From Propionibacteriaceae bacterium UBA6238 (GTDB lineage: Bacteria; Actinomycetota; Actinomycetes; Propionibacteriales; Propionibacteriaceae): DNA of 41,258 nucleotides. The DNA is taken from NCBI GenBank assembly GCA_002441465.1, contig DJWE01000048.1:1-41258 (forward strand), written 5' to 3'. The position numbers and the translations under genes are program-made. Numbering within the stretch: position 1 is the first letter of the stretch; the number at the start of each line of letters is the position of its first letter. Of this stretch, positions 23,781-31,941 are shown piece after piece. A model generated the notes under the pieces. It was not told where the DNA came from and did no database searches. It saw nothing but the letters and a program-made list of their open reading frames with translations.

Positions 23781-24547
23781 TCCTTTGCCTCCCTGCTCTC
23801 CCCGACCACGGCGAGAAAGACCTCCTCGAGCGTGGGTTGCTTCTCGACGTACTCGACCCTGGTCGGAGGGAGCAGCGCCTTGAGTTCGGCGAGGGTGCCG
23901 TCCACGATGATCCGGCCCTCGTGCAGGATCGCGATCCGGCCCGCGAGCTGCTCGGCCTCGTCCAGGTATTGGGTGGTGAGCAGCACCGTCGCCCCTTGAT
24001 CGGCCAGCTGTCGCACGGCCCGCCACACCTCCAGCCGGGCCTGGGGATCGAGGCCGGTCGTCGGTTCGTCGAGGAAGATCACCGGCGGCTCGCCGACCAG
24101 GCTCATTGCGATATCGAGCCGGCGACGCATGCCTCCGGAATAGGTGGACACCGGCCGTCCCGCCGCCTCCGTCAGCGAGAACCGCTCCAGCAGGTCGTCC
24201 GCGATCGCGCCCGGGTCGGGCAGATGCCGCAGCCGCGCCACCAGGACGAGGTTCTCCCGCCCGCTGAGGATCTCGTCGACCGCCGCGAATTGTCCGGTGA
24301 GACTGATGGACGCCCGAACCTGCGCCCCCTGCGTGGCGACGTCGAAGCCGTTCACGCCGGACGCGCCCGCGTCCGCCTTGAGCAGGGTGGACAGGATCTT
24401 CACGACGGTGGTCTTGCCCGCGCCGTTGGAGCCCAGGAGCGCGAAGATGCTGCCGCGAGCCACGTCGAAGTCGACCCCCCGCAACACCGACACCTCGCCG
24501 TAGGCCTTCTCCAGGCCGCGCACCCGGATGGCCGCGTCCGTGGTCAT
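23777..24547 (-). CDS. ABC transporter ATP-binding protein (DrrA-like)
   Basis: The 256-aa ATPase has Walker A in LLGSNGAGKTTVVKIL, the signature STYSGGMRRRLDIAMSL, Walker B in VIFLDEPTTGLDPQAR, and the switch His region replaced by a Gln (TTQYLDEAEQLA), which is usual in DrrA-type exporters. The ATG at 24547 overlaps the DUF1048 stop by four bases. With the permease it forms a two-component exporter. Confidence 0.93.
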   Translation of the reverse strand: MTTDAAIRVRGLEKAYGEVSVLRGVDFDVARGSIFALLGSNGAGKTTVVKILSTLLKADAGASGVNGFDVATQGAQVRASISLTGQFAAVDEILSGRENLVLVARLRHLPDPGAIADDLLERFSLTEAAGRPVSTYSGGMRRRLDIAMSLVGEPPVIFLDEPTTGLDPQARLEVWRAVRQLADQGATVLLTTQYLDEAEQLAGRIAILHEGRIIVDGTLAELKALLPPTRVEYVEKQPTLEEVFLAVVGESREAKE

Positions 24548-24912
24548 GCCGACCCACCCCGCTCGGCGTCCTCGACCGCCTTGGTCAGCCGGGCACGCTC
24601 CTTGTCGATCCAGTGCTTGCCGGCATAGGCCTGGGCGAAAGTCTCCGCGAACTCCACCGGGTCCGCTCCGACGATCGCTCGTACCGACGTACCGTCGGCG
24701 GCGGCCCGCTCCCAGAGTTCGACGAAATCGCCCATCATGGTGAGCGTGGTCTCGCCGTCCACGACACCGCCGTAGTACATGAAGTACCGCTGGAACGCCT
24801 TTGCGGTGTCGGCGTACGGCTCGGGCAGGGCCTCGATACGGGCCCGATACTGGCGGTACCGCTTCTTCTCCTCCAGCGAGCCGGTGACGAACTCTATCCA
24901 TTTCGCAGCCAT
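24544..24912 (-). CDS. DUF1048 family protein
   Basis: The 122-aa protein is a helical bundle with WIEFVTGSLEEKKRYRQYRA, LPEPYADTAKAFQRYFMYYG and DGETTLTMMGDFVELWERAA, all signatures of DUF1048. The family typically sits between a PadR regulator and an ABC exporter, as here. Its role is unknown, perhaps in sensing or assembly. It begins 2 nt after the PadR stop and overlaps the ATPase gene by four bases. Confidence 0.88.
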   Translation of the reverse strand: MAAKWIEFVTGSLEEKKRYRQYRARIEALPEPYADTAKAFQRYFMYYGGVVDGETTLTMMGDFVELWERAAADGTSVRAIVGADPVEFAETFAQAYAGKHWIDKERARLTKAVEDAERGGSA

Positions 24913-24914
24913 CG

Positions 24915-25244
24915 CTATCTCCCTTCGTGATGGAGCCGTTCCAGCCGTTCGGCGAGGAAGCCCCAGGTTGTCCAGAACTCCGCGAGGTCGGCGCGACCCC
25001 GCGCGTTGAGCGAATAGACCTTGCGTGGTGGCCCCTTCTCGGAAGGGACCTTCTCTACGTCGACCAGGCCGCGCTGCTCGATCCGGACGAGCAGCGCATA
25101 GATGGTGCCCTCGGCGATGTCGGCGAAGCCCTGCTCACGCAGCCACGCGGTGATCTCGTAGCCATAGGCCGCTCGCCCGGAGAGCAGGGCGAGCACGATG
25201 CCCTCCAACGTGCCTTTGAGCAGCTCAGTCATCTGCTTGCCCAT
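24915..25244 (-). CDS. PadR-family transcriptional regulator
   Basis: The 109-aa protein is a winged-helix repressor of the PadR-s2 type: LKGTLEGIVLALLSGRAAYGYEI, EGTIYALLVRIEQRGLVDVEK, and KVYSLNARGRADLAEFW. Such regulators bind drugs and derepress an adjacent exporter. ATG 25244 is chosen because AGGAGG lies 6 nt upstream and the family start MxxLLKGTLE follows; an upstream ATG in the frame has no ribosome-binding site. It is first in the padR-DUF1048-ATPase-permease operon. Confidence 0.92.
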   Translation of the reverse strand: MGKQMTELLKGTLEGIVLALLSGRAAYGYEITAWLREQGFADIAEGTIYALLVRIEQRGLVDVEKVPSEKGPPRKVYSLNARGRADLAEFWTTWGFLAERLERLHHEGR

Positions 25245-25265
25245 CACGAACCTCCTGCTACTCAA

Positions 25266-25295
25266 TGTCACTGACTACCGGTACATAGTAACACT
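25266..25295. promoter_or_regulatory. Candidate PadR operator
   Basis: The region upstream of padR contains an imperfect dyad centred on ACTACCGGTACATAGT (25274-25289), extended by TGTCACTG on one side and AACACTG on the other. Outer ACTA/TAGT arms match exactly. This AT-containing element in a GC-rich background suits PadR binding and autoregulation, but contact positions are inferred. Confidence 0.42.
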
Positions 25296-25395
25296 GAATA
25301 GCGGGTCCGCAAGGGTCCCCCGACCCCTCCAGGACGGCGGGCAGCTCCCGCCCAGCAACACCGCGCGATGGATGATCCGGCACCGGCTCGCGACC

Positions 25396-25563
25396 TCAGG
25401 CCACCCGGATCGACCGAATCGAGTTCCCTAGCCAGAGCCGTTCAATGGCCGCGGTCACCGACGCTTGAGGGTCGGTCGCCGCGCCAAGGGTGAGCAAGAG
25501 CGGGACGTAACGGTCTGCGGTGACGTGCACCACCGACGCACCGGGGGCTTGAGCGCTAGTCGA
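25396..25563 (-). pseudogene. C-terminal remnant of a DODA-type extradiol dioxygenase
   Basis: Directly after the DoxX stop and in the same frame, the strand reads ASVVHVTADRYVPLLLTLGA and, further on, NSIRSIRVA before a TGA at 25396. These match the end of the DODA/YgiD ring-opening dioxygenase family (a His-x-x-x-x-x-(F/Y)-x-P-L motif and a final S(L/I)RS(I/F)R strand). Only about 50 residues remain; the N-terminal metal ligands and any start codon are gone. MarR-doxX-DODA is a recurrent gene set, so a deletion fused the doxX end to the enzyme's tail. Confidence 0.6.
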
Positions 25564-25935
25564 CTACAGGGCGTACGGGCCGAAGCGAGCCCAGGCGACG
25601 ACGGCAGCAAGCACCAGCAGGACGGCGTTCATGGCGATCACCTGAGGTTCCTTGCGGCGAGCGTGCGTGACGATGGCACCGATCATCACGATTACCAGGC
25701 CACTGGCAGCCAGCGGAGTCAGTACGGTGGCGATACCGGTGGCCGCCGGAAGCACCAGGCCGAGGGCGGCGAGGATTTCGACGGCCCCGATGAAGCGGAC
25801 CATCGGTGCAGAGAAGTCCGCGACCCATCCCATGGCAGCCTCGAGCTTCTCCTTGGGCTGGCTGATCTTCATCGCGCCCGCCGCAAGGAAGGCCACGGCG
25901 AGCAGCGACTGCAGGATCCAGATGACGATGTTCAC
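25564..25935 (-). CDS. DoxX family membrane protein
   Basis: The 123-aa protein has four hydrophobic helices with the DoxX pattern: IVIWILQSLLAVAFLAAGAM, KISQPKEKLEAAMGW, FIGAVEILAALGLVLPAATG and IVMIGAIVTHARRKEPQ. DoxX-like proteins are linked with thiol and redox stress or quinone chemistry. The ATG at 25935 follows a GAAGC-type site. It is divergent from a MarR gene, with nested operators between them, and is followed by a dioxygenase remnant. Confidence 0.87.
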   Translation of the reverse strand: MNIVIWILQSLLAVAFLAAGAMKISQPKEKLEAAMGWVADFSAPMVRFIGAVEILAALGLVLPAATGIATVLTPLAASGLVIVMIGAIVTHARRKEPQVIAMNAVLLVLAAVVAWARFGPYAL

Positions 25936-26043
25936 GGGAAGCTTCCTTCAGCGGTAGAACCGGCGCCGACCAGAGCACTGCGGACGCGCCGCGCGCCGGG
26001 CACGAACCCGACTCCGCCGCCACACTCCCGCGAGGCTCTTGCC

Positions 26044-26096
26044 GATTACTTGACGCGGAAAGTATCGCTCGCATCTACTTCCCGCGTCAAGTAATC
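26044..26096. promoter_or_regulatory. Two nested palindromic MarR operators between doxX and marR
   Basis: TACTTGACGCGGAAAGTA (26047-26064) and TACTTCCCGCGTCAAGTA (26076-26093) are each dyads with TACTT/AAGTA ends. They are also inverse copies of one another with one mismatch. GATTACTTGACGCGG (26044-26058) and CCGCGTCAAGTAATC (26082-26096) form the perfect outer arms. The sites are spaced 29 bp apart and end 7 bp before the MarR ATG. This suits dual binding by the MarR dimer, repressing both genes. Confidence 0.75.
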
Positions 26097-26103
26097 TGTG
26101 GGC

Positions 26104-26598
26104 ATGCCCGACGCGACACCACCGTGGCTCACCGACGACCAGACGCGGGCGTGGATCGCACTCGCCTCCACGCTGGTGTGGCTTCCGGCGGCGCTCGACG
26201 AACAGCTTCAGCGCGACGCCGGCATCAGCCACGTCGAGTACACCGTCTTGTCCTGGCTGTCGATGCAGCCCTCTCGAAGCGCACGAATGAGCGACGTCGC
26301 CGCGCTGGCGAACGTTCAGCTGTCGCACCTGTCCCGAATCGCCTCCCGGCTCGAGGAACGCGGCTGGCTGTCGCGATCGCGCGATCCCAGGGACGGCCGG
26401 GCCACCTTGGCCACTCTCACCTCCGAGGGGTGGGACAAGGTCGTCGCCACCGCGCCGGGGCACGTCGAAGAGGTCCAGCGGCTCGTGTTCGGCGTCCTCT
26501 CCGCCGCCCAGGTCACCCAACTGCAGACGATCTGCGAGAGCATCGTCCACGCCGCGCGCCCAGGCCTCTGCCTCCCCACGCCGAGCGATTCAGCCTGA
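26104..26598 (+). CDS. MarR-family transcriptional regulator
   Basis: The 164-aa winged-helix regulator has VEYTVLSWLSMQPSRSARMS, recognition-helix region LANVQLSHLSRIASRLEERG and the wing SRSRDPRDGRATLATLT (the DxRDGR motif of MarR). It would respond to a phenolic or oxidative signal and control doxX and itself. The ATG at 26104 is preferred; a GTG two codons upstream is possible. Its last nine bases overlap the convergent GH3 gene. Confidence 0.92.
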   Translation: MPDATPPWLTDDQTRAWIALASTLVWLPAALDEQLQRDAGISHVEYTVLSWLSMQPSRSARMSDVAALANVQLSHLSRIASRLEERGWLSRSRDPRDGRATLATLTSEGWDKVVATAPGHVEEVQRLVFGVLSAAQVTQLQTICESIVHAARPGLCLPTPSDSA

Positions 26599-29097
26599 GC
26601 CCACCGCACCGGGCGGGACGTGTCCGCGCGGACTCGCCGTCTCGTCCGAGGCCTCGCCTGTCACGGCCACGATAACGTCGTGCCGCACGCGCACAGCCAG
26701 AGCTTCACCCAGGCGATCCGAAGACTGACCCACCCACAGAACGTGATCGCCGTCGACGGGGAGCCGCCGTGAGCGCTGCGGAGTCCACCGAGCGAACGCG
26801 TCGGCGGTCACAGACGCGCGGCCGGCGGCGCTGGTCCCGGCCTGCACCGGCACGCGAATCACCCCGACGAGTTCCGGGCTCTCGCCGCTGATCTGGCTGT
26901 AGAGCTGGGCAACGTGCACCGTGTCGCGATCGCCTCGATTGGACACCGAGATCTGGATCAGGAGCTCTCCGCCGGCGACGTAGGTCGTGATCGATTCCAC
27001 ATGGGAATCGGTGTAGCTCAAGCCGTGACCGAAGCCGAACACGGCGCCGTGCTCGCGGATGCCTGGGGCCCGATACCCGATCCCGCCGTCGGCGTCGTAG
27101 TCGAGGCCGTTCGGCACGCTGTCGGGGCCGTGGTCACCGCCGGGCAGGTGCGCCCGGTCATGCGGGAACGTCAGCGGCAGCCGTCCACCGGGCTCTGCGT
27201 CGCCGAACAGGATCGCGGCCAGGGCTGAACCGAACCGCTCGCCCGGGTACCAGACCTGCAGCACTGCCTCGACCTGGTCGAGCCAGGGCAGCAGCACTGC
27301 ACCGGGGGTGTTCAGAACCACGATCGTGCGCGGGTTGGCAGCGGCGACTCGGCGGATGAGTTCGTCCTGGTCGCCGGGGAGCGCCAGACCATCACGGTCC
27401 ATGCCCTCGCCGGAGGCCTGGTCCGCAATGACCACGGCAGCATCACAGCGCTGAGCGGCAGCCACAGCCTGCTCGATCAGGTCGTCCGGCGGCTGCCAAC
27501 CCAGCCGCAGCACCGGAGCGATCCCCATCGGCGGGATCGCGATCGCCGGGCCTTCCTGGTAGTCGATCTCGAGCTCGACCGGCTCCCCCGCCGTGAGGTG
27601 GATCGTCGCCTGCAACGGGTAATGCGGTCCGTGGATGAACCACTCGGCCTCGCGCGAGCCCACCAGGACGGTGATTCCGTCGACCCGAAGCGTGGCACGC
27701 CCGCCCAGGCTGAGGCTGATCCGATGCGGCCCCGTGACCTCGCTGGTCAGTCGGGTGCGCCAGCGCGCCGGCCAGCCGGACGCGGCCTCACCGGGAACTA
27801 CGGCGTGATCGATGGACGCCAGCACCCCGCTCCAGCGACGACCGGACGCATCGGCGAACTCCACTTCAACACCTGGTCCTGAGCCGTCCGGAAGCCCGAA
27901 TGCCGTGGCGGGGACGGGGGGCAGCACGGCATCGCCAAGGCTGCCCTGCGCGAGCACCACGTCCCGCTCCCCCGCTCGATCCAGGATCCCGTCGGCAGGC
28001 GTGACCAGGCGATCCAGGTCGACGTCCACCGCAGCGGAGCCGCCGACCACGTAGATCGCGTCGGTGCCACTTGGTCCGATCACAGCCACCGAGGACACCT
28101 CAGGGCCCAGCGGGAGCGCGTGCCGTTCGTTGCGGAGCAGAACGGCACCGGCGATCGCTGTCCGCTCGGCCAGTTCGCGATGCTCGACGGTGGAGGGGGC
28201 TGTCGTTCCGGATCGGGGATGATCCGCAAGGCCCGACCCGATCAAGGCCCGGACCAGGTTCTTGACCAACGTATCCACGACGCCGTCCCTGGCGGCCTCG
28301 ACCATCTCCCGCGTGCGTCCTCCTGGTCCGCCGAGCGCCCCGAGATCGAGCCCCGCGGCGAGCGCGCTCGCGTCGTCACGAACCGCGAACAGGAAGTCGG
28401 GGCAATAGAAGCCCAGCCAGCCCCACTCGCGGCGAGGGATGGCAAGGAGGTCGGGGCTCTCGCAGGCGTAGTGGCCATTGACTCGGTTGTAGGAGCCCAT
28501 CATCGACCAGGCCCCGGCCTCGACGACCGCGCGGAACGGCCGCAAGTAGGAGTCCTGCAGGACACCCGTGGAGATCCGGACGTTCATCGAGTCTCCACGA
28601 TCAGGACCGAGCCCGTAGCCGGTGCGCCGGTCCTCTCCGTTGTAGGCGATGAAATGCTTGACCTGGCAGATCAGGTGGTTCGACTGCGCGCCGCGAACGT
28701 GTGCCGCGCCGATCAGACCAGACAGGTAGGGATCCTCGCCCAGCGCCTCGGGGATGCGTCCGGCCCGCGGGTCACGGGCGAGGTCGAGCGTCGGTCCGAG
28801 CAGGACGGTGAAGCCCGCTCGCCTCGCCTCCGCTCCCACCGCCGCGCCGTACTCACCGGCGAGATCGGGATCAAAGCTGGCGGCGAGCGCGATGCCGGCG
28901 GGGAAGGCCGTCGCGCCGGGCACATCACGCAGGCCCGTACCCGCGTCCACGTAGTCCGGCGCGGGCAGGCCGCGAGTGGTAAGCGGATCGAAGTCACCGA
29001 GCGCGATCACCGTCCGCTCCTCCGGCGTCAGGTCCGCGAGCACCGCGTCCACCCTCTCGTCGAGGTCGGCCGACGCGTCCAGCCAGTCGGTCGCCAT
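26590..29097 (-). CDS. GH3 family beta-glycosidase with PA14-type insertion
   Basis: The 835-aa enzyme has the GH3 (alpha/beta)8 domain, with VKHFIAYNGEDRR and SMMGSYNRVNGHYACES. The nucleophile Asp is in LGFYCPDFLFAV, in place of the usual VSDW. The (alpha/beta)6 domain has GEGMDRDGLALPGDQDELI. A PA14-like beta domain is inserted at roughly residues 430-560, and a fibronectin-III-like domain follows after the GFGHGLSYT motif. No signal peptide is visible, so action is cytoplasmic on imported glycosides. The ATG at 29097 lies 2 nt after the GH78 stop. Likely product is glucose or xylose from beta-linked aryl or oligo-glycosides; the exact sugar is uncertain. Confidence 0.92.
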   Translation of the reverse strand: MATDWLDASADLDERVDAVLADLTPEERTVIALGDFDPLTTRGLPAPDYVDAGTGLRDVPGATAFPAGIALAASFDPDLAGEYGAAVGAEARRAGFTVLLGPTLDLARDPRAGRIPEALGEDPYLSGLIGAAHVRGAQSNHLICQVKHFIAYNGEDRRTGYGLGPDRGDSMNVRISTGVLQDSYLRPFRAVVEAGAWSMMGSYNRVNGHYACESPDLLAIPRREWGWLGFYCPDFLFAVRDDASALAAGLDLGALGGPGGRTREMVEAARDGVVDTLVKNLVRALIGSGLADHPRSGTTAPSTVEHRELAERTAIAGAVLLRNERHALPLGPEVSSVAVIGPSGTDAIYVVGGSAAVDVDLDRLVTPADGILDRAGERDVVLAQGSLGDAVLPPVPATAFGLPDGSGPGVEVEFADASGRRWSGVLASIDHAVVPGEAASGWPARWRTRLTSEVTGPHRISLSLGGRATLRVDGITVLVGSREAEWFIHGPHYPLQATIHLTAGEPVELEIDYQEGPAIAIPPMGIAPVLRLGWQPPDDLIEQAVAAAQRCDAAVVIADQASGEGMDRDGLALPGDQDELIRRVAAANPRTIVVLNTPGAVLLPWLDQVEAVLQVWYPGERFGSALAAILFGDAEPGGRLPLTFPHDRAHLPGGDHGPDSVPNGLDYDADGGIGYRAPGIREHGAVFGFGHGLSYTDSHVESITTYVAGGELLIQISVSNRGDRDTVHVAQLYSQISGESPELVGVIRVPVQAGTSAAGRASVTADAFARWTPQRSRRLPVDGDHVLWVGQSSDRLGEALAVRVRHDVIVAVTGEASDETASPRGHVPPGAVGSG

Positions 29098-29099
29098 GT

Positions 29100-31892
29100 T
29101 CAGGCCCCGCGCTCGGCGTTCAACGCGGCGAGGCTGCCCTCGACCTCGGCCACGACAGCAGGGGAGATCAGGCTGAACGCCCCAAACAGCGGCTGGTTCT
29201 GCACCCACGCCATCCGCCGCGTGAAGTCCCTGGCCACGTCCGGATCGATCCGAGTGAAGGCGTCGACGACGGCACGGTAGGCCGCGGCGTCGTCCATGAT
29301 CTGGGCGAGCGAGGAGGAGGTGGTGAGCGCTGCCGGCATCGGTTCGGGCTGGACGTCGACCACCCACTGATGCGTGCCGGCGGCGACGTCGAACTCTCGC
29401 GCGTCGGGAAGTGCGACGTGCGCGGTGACGTTGGCCGGGACGGTTGCATCGATCGTGATCCGGCCGTCGCTCCGGCGCCAGGCAACGGTTGCGGTGCCGT
29501 AGGGGGTGTCGTGCCGGGTGCTGACCCAATCGAGCCCGGGCAATGGTTGGGGGGCGATCTGGAGCTTGTGGTAGCCGGGGGCTGCTGGGGCGAGGCCGGC
29601 AACCACTCGGTGGAGCCAGTCAGCGACCGCACCGAGGGCGTAGTGGTTGAAGCTGGTCATTTCGCCGGGGTTGATCGAGCCGTCTTCGAGCAGGGAGTCC
29701 CAGCGTTCCCAGATTGTGGTGGCGCCCATCGTCACCGGGTAGAGCCAGGACGGGCATTCGGTCTGGGTCAGCATCCGTCCGGCTTGCCGGAGGTGGCCAG
29801 TGCGGCTGAGCGCGTCGGTGACCAGCGGGGTGCCGACGAAGCCGGTGCTGATTCGGTAGCCGTCGCGGCGGGCGAGCCAAGCCAGGCGTTCACCCATCTG
29901 CTGGGCCAGGTTGCCGGTGGCGATGCCGAACTCGATCGCCAGGGCGTAGCTGGTCTGGGCGTCGGACAGGATTCGGCCGGCGGGAGTGACGTATTCGGTG
30001 AGCCAGGCCTGCCGGACGAGCTCAGCTTCGCCGGCGTAGTGCTCGGCGTCTGCGAACTCCCCGAGCAGCGTAGCGGTCTGGGCGAGCAGGCTGGCGGATC
30101 GGTAGAGGTAGGCGGACGCGACCAGGTCGGGGTCGGCCTTGGCCTTGCCGGGCAGGTCGGGCGGGGCGTCCGGGTCGACCCAGTCGCCGAATTGCGATCC
30201 GCCCTCCCACAGGTGTCGCTCGCCTGCGATGGCCAGGATTTGGTCCACCCAGCCCTTCATCGACGGGTACTGCACGTCAAGCACGCCCAGATCGCCGAAC
30301 CGCTGGTGGAGCACCCAGGGCAGGACGACCGCAGCATCACCCCAGGCGGCGGCGGGCACCTTTCCGGAGTCGAGTACATCCGGGACGATGAACGGCACGC
30401 CCCCGGCGTGGCGCTGCTCGAGGGCGAGGTCGACCAGCCAGGACGCCAGGAAGCCGTCGCAGTCGTAGAGGTAGCTGGCAGTTGGGCTGAACACCTGGAT
30501 GTCGCCGGTCCAGCCCAGTCGCTCGTCCCGCTGCGGGCAATCGGTCGGCAAGTACAAGAAGTTGCCCCGCATGCCCCACACCACGTTCTCGTGGAGCCGG
30601 TTCACCATCGGGTCCGAGCACTCGAACCAGCCCGTCCGCACCATGTCCGAGCCGACCACCTCCGCAGTGACGTCAGCCGGGTCGAAGGCGCCCGGCCAGC
30701 CGGTCACCTCGGCGTAGCGGAAACCGTGGAAGGTGAAGCTGGGCGCCCACTCCTCCACCCCAGCGCCAGCCAACGCGTAGCTGTCGGTGGCCCTCGCCAC
30801 CCGCAACGGCCTCACGCCCAGCTCCCCATCCTCCAACACCTCGGCGTGACGCAGCGTCACGATCGCGCCGGCCGGGCCCTGGACACGGATCCGAAGCCGA
30901 CCGACCAGGTTCTGCCCGAAATCCAGCAACGTCCTCCCCGACGGCGAAGTGAGCACCTCAACCACCCGCACTTGCTGGGTTACCCGGACCTCCGGGCCAG
31001 TGCGCGGGCCCGGCTCCGGGCCTGATTCGCAAGACAGCGCAGCGGTCCAGCCCGACATGTCGAAGCCGGGCAAGGACCAACTCGGCTCCATCCTGCGGGC
31101 GTCGAAGGACTCCCCGGCATAGATCCCCGCTGACAACCACGGCCCGTCGCCGCTCGCCAGCCAGTCCGGCCCCGTCATGACCCATTCGGATCGGCCGCCG
31201 GCGTACTCCAGCAGCAACTGCGCGGCGAAGCTGGGCTGGGTGCCATAGAACGGCCGTGCGAGACCCCGGAATCCGAAGCTCTCGGTGAACCAGCCACCGG
31301 CGAGCGCCACCCCGATCGCGTTGACGCCCTCGACCAGCCGTGCGGTCACGTCGGTGGTCTCGTGCACGAGGCGGTACTGATACGGCGTCCAGCCCGGCTT
31401 GAGCACCTGGTCGTCCACCGCCGCGCCGTTGACGAACGTCTGGTATACGCCGCGTGCGGTCGCATAGAGAGTGGCCCGGACCAGGCCGGGCGCAACCCCG
31501 AACTCGCGACGCAACAGCGCAGGCTGAGCGTCCCGCCGCGGGTGCGGCAGTCCGACGAAGCTGGCTCGCCACTCCCCCTCACCCAGGAAGGACGCAGCCA
31601 GGGCGTGGTCCCTGCTCCACATCGACCAACCGTCGACGCCCTGGACCCGCACCCTCACCGTGCCCTGCTGCCGCGGCGCCAGCGGGGCGAACGGCCACTC
31701 CACCAATACCGAGGAATCGCCGTCGACCTGGTAGTTGGTGATCTGCGTCCCGTCATCCCAGGAAATCTCGGCGGCGAGCTGGCGCCAGCCGGGAACCTCA
31801 CTGGTGGTCACCCAGGACAGCCTGGGCGAAGGAACGGGAACATCCGAACCCGGCCGGTACTCGAATCGGACGGAATCGACAACGGTGGGCAT
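29100..31892 (-). CDS. GH78 alpha-L-rhamnosidase
   Basis: The 930-aa enzyme releases terminal L-rhamnose. N-terminal beta-sandwich domains have SPRLSWVTTSE and the carbohydrate-binding segment GVYQTFVNGAAVDDQVLKPG. The (alpha/alpha)6 catalytic domain has YLPTDCPQRDERLGWTGD, the general-acid motif, and later TTIWERWDSLLEDGSINPGE with the catalytic Glu. A C-terminal beta domain (LPDAREFDVAAGTHQW) is followed by about 80 extra mostly helical residues. No secretion signal is visible. The ATG at 31892 follows GAAAGG. It is between the permease and GH3 genes of one operon. Confidence 0.95.
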   Translation of the reverse strand: MPTVVDSVRFEYRPGSDVPVPSPRLSWVTTSEVPGWRQLAAEISWDDGTQITNYQVDGDSSVLVEWPFAPLAPRQQGTVRVRVQGVDGWSMWSRDHALAASFLGEGEWRASFVGLPHPRRDAQPALLRREFGVAPGLVRATLYATARGVYQTFVNGAAVDDQVLKPGWTPYQYRLVHETTDVTARLVEGVNAIGVALAGGWFTESFGFRGLARPFYGTQPSFAAQLLLEYAGGRSEWVMTGPDWLASGDGPWLSAGIYAGESFDARRMEPSWSLPGFDMSGWTAALSCESGPEPGPRTGPEVRVTQQVRVVEVLTSPSGRTLLDFGQNLVGRLRIRVQGPAGAIVTLRHAEVLEDGELGVRPLRVARATDSYALAGAGVEEWAPSFTFHGFRYAEVTGWPGAFDPADVTAEVVGSDMVRTGWFECSDPMVNRLHENVVWGMRGNFLYLPTDCPQRDERLGWTGDIQVFSPTASYLYDCDGFLASWLVDLALEQRHAGGVPFIVPDVLDSGKVPAAAWGDAAVVLPWVLHQRFGDLGVLDVQYPSMKGWVDQILAIAGERHLWEGGSQFGDWVDPDAPPDLPGKAKADPDLVASAYLYRSASLLAQTATLLGEFADAEHYAGEAELVRQAWLTEYVTPAGRILSDAQTSYALAIEFGIATGNLAQQMGERLAWLARRDGYRISTGFVGTPLVTDALSRTGHLRQAGRMLTQTECPSWLYPVTMGATTIWERWDSLLEDGSINPGEMTSFNHYALGAVADWLHRVVAGLAPAAPGYHKLQIAPQPLPGLDWVSTRHDTPYGTATVAWRRSDGRITIDATVPANVTAHVALPDAREFDVAAGTHQWVVDVQPEPMPAALTTSSSLAQIMDDAAAYRAVVDAFTRIDPDVARDFTRRMAWVQNQPLFGAFSLISPAVVAEVEGSLAALNAERGA

Positions 31893-31941
31893 TGCGGGCC
31901 TTTCGGGCAGTGACGGAACGTGAGGAGTCGAGCGCTGAGCT

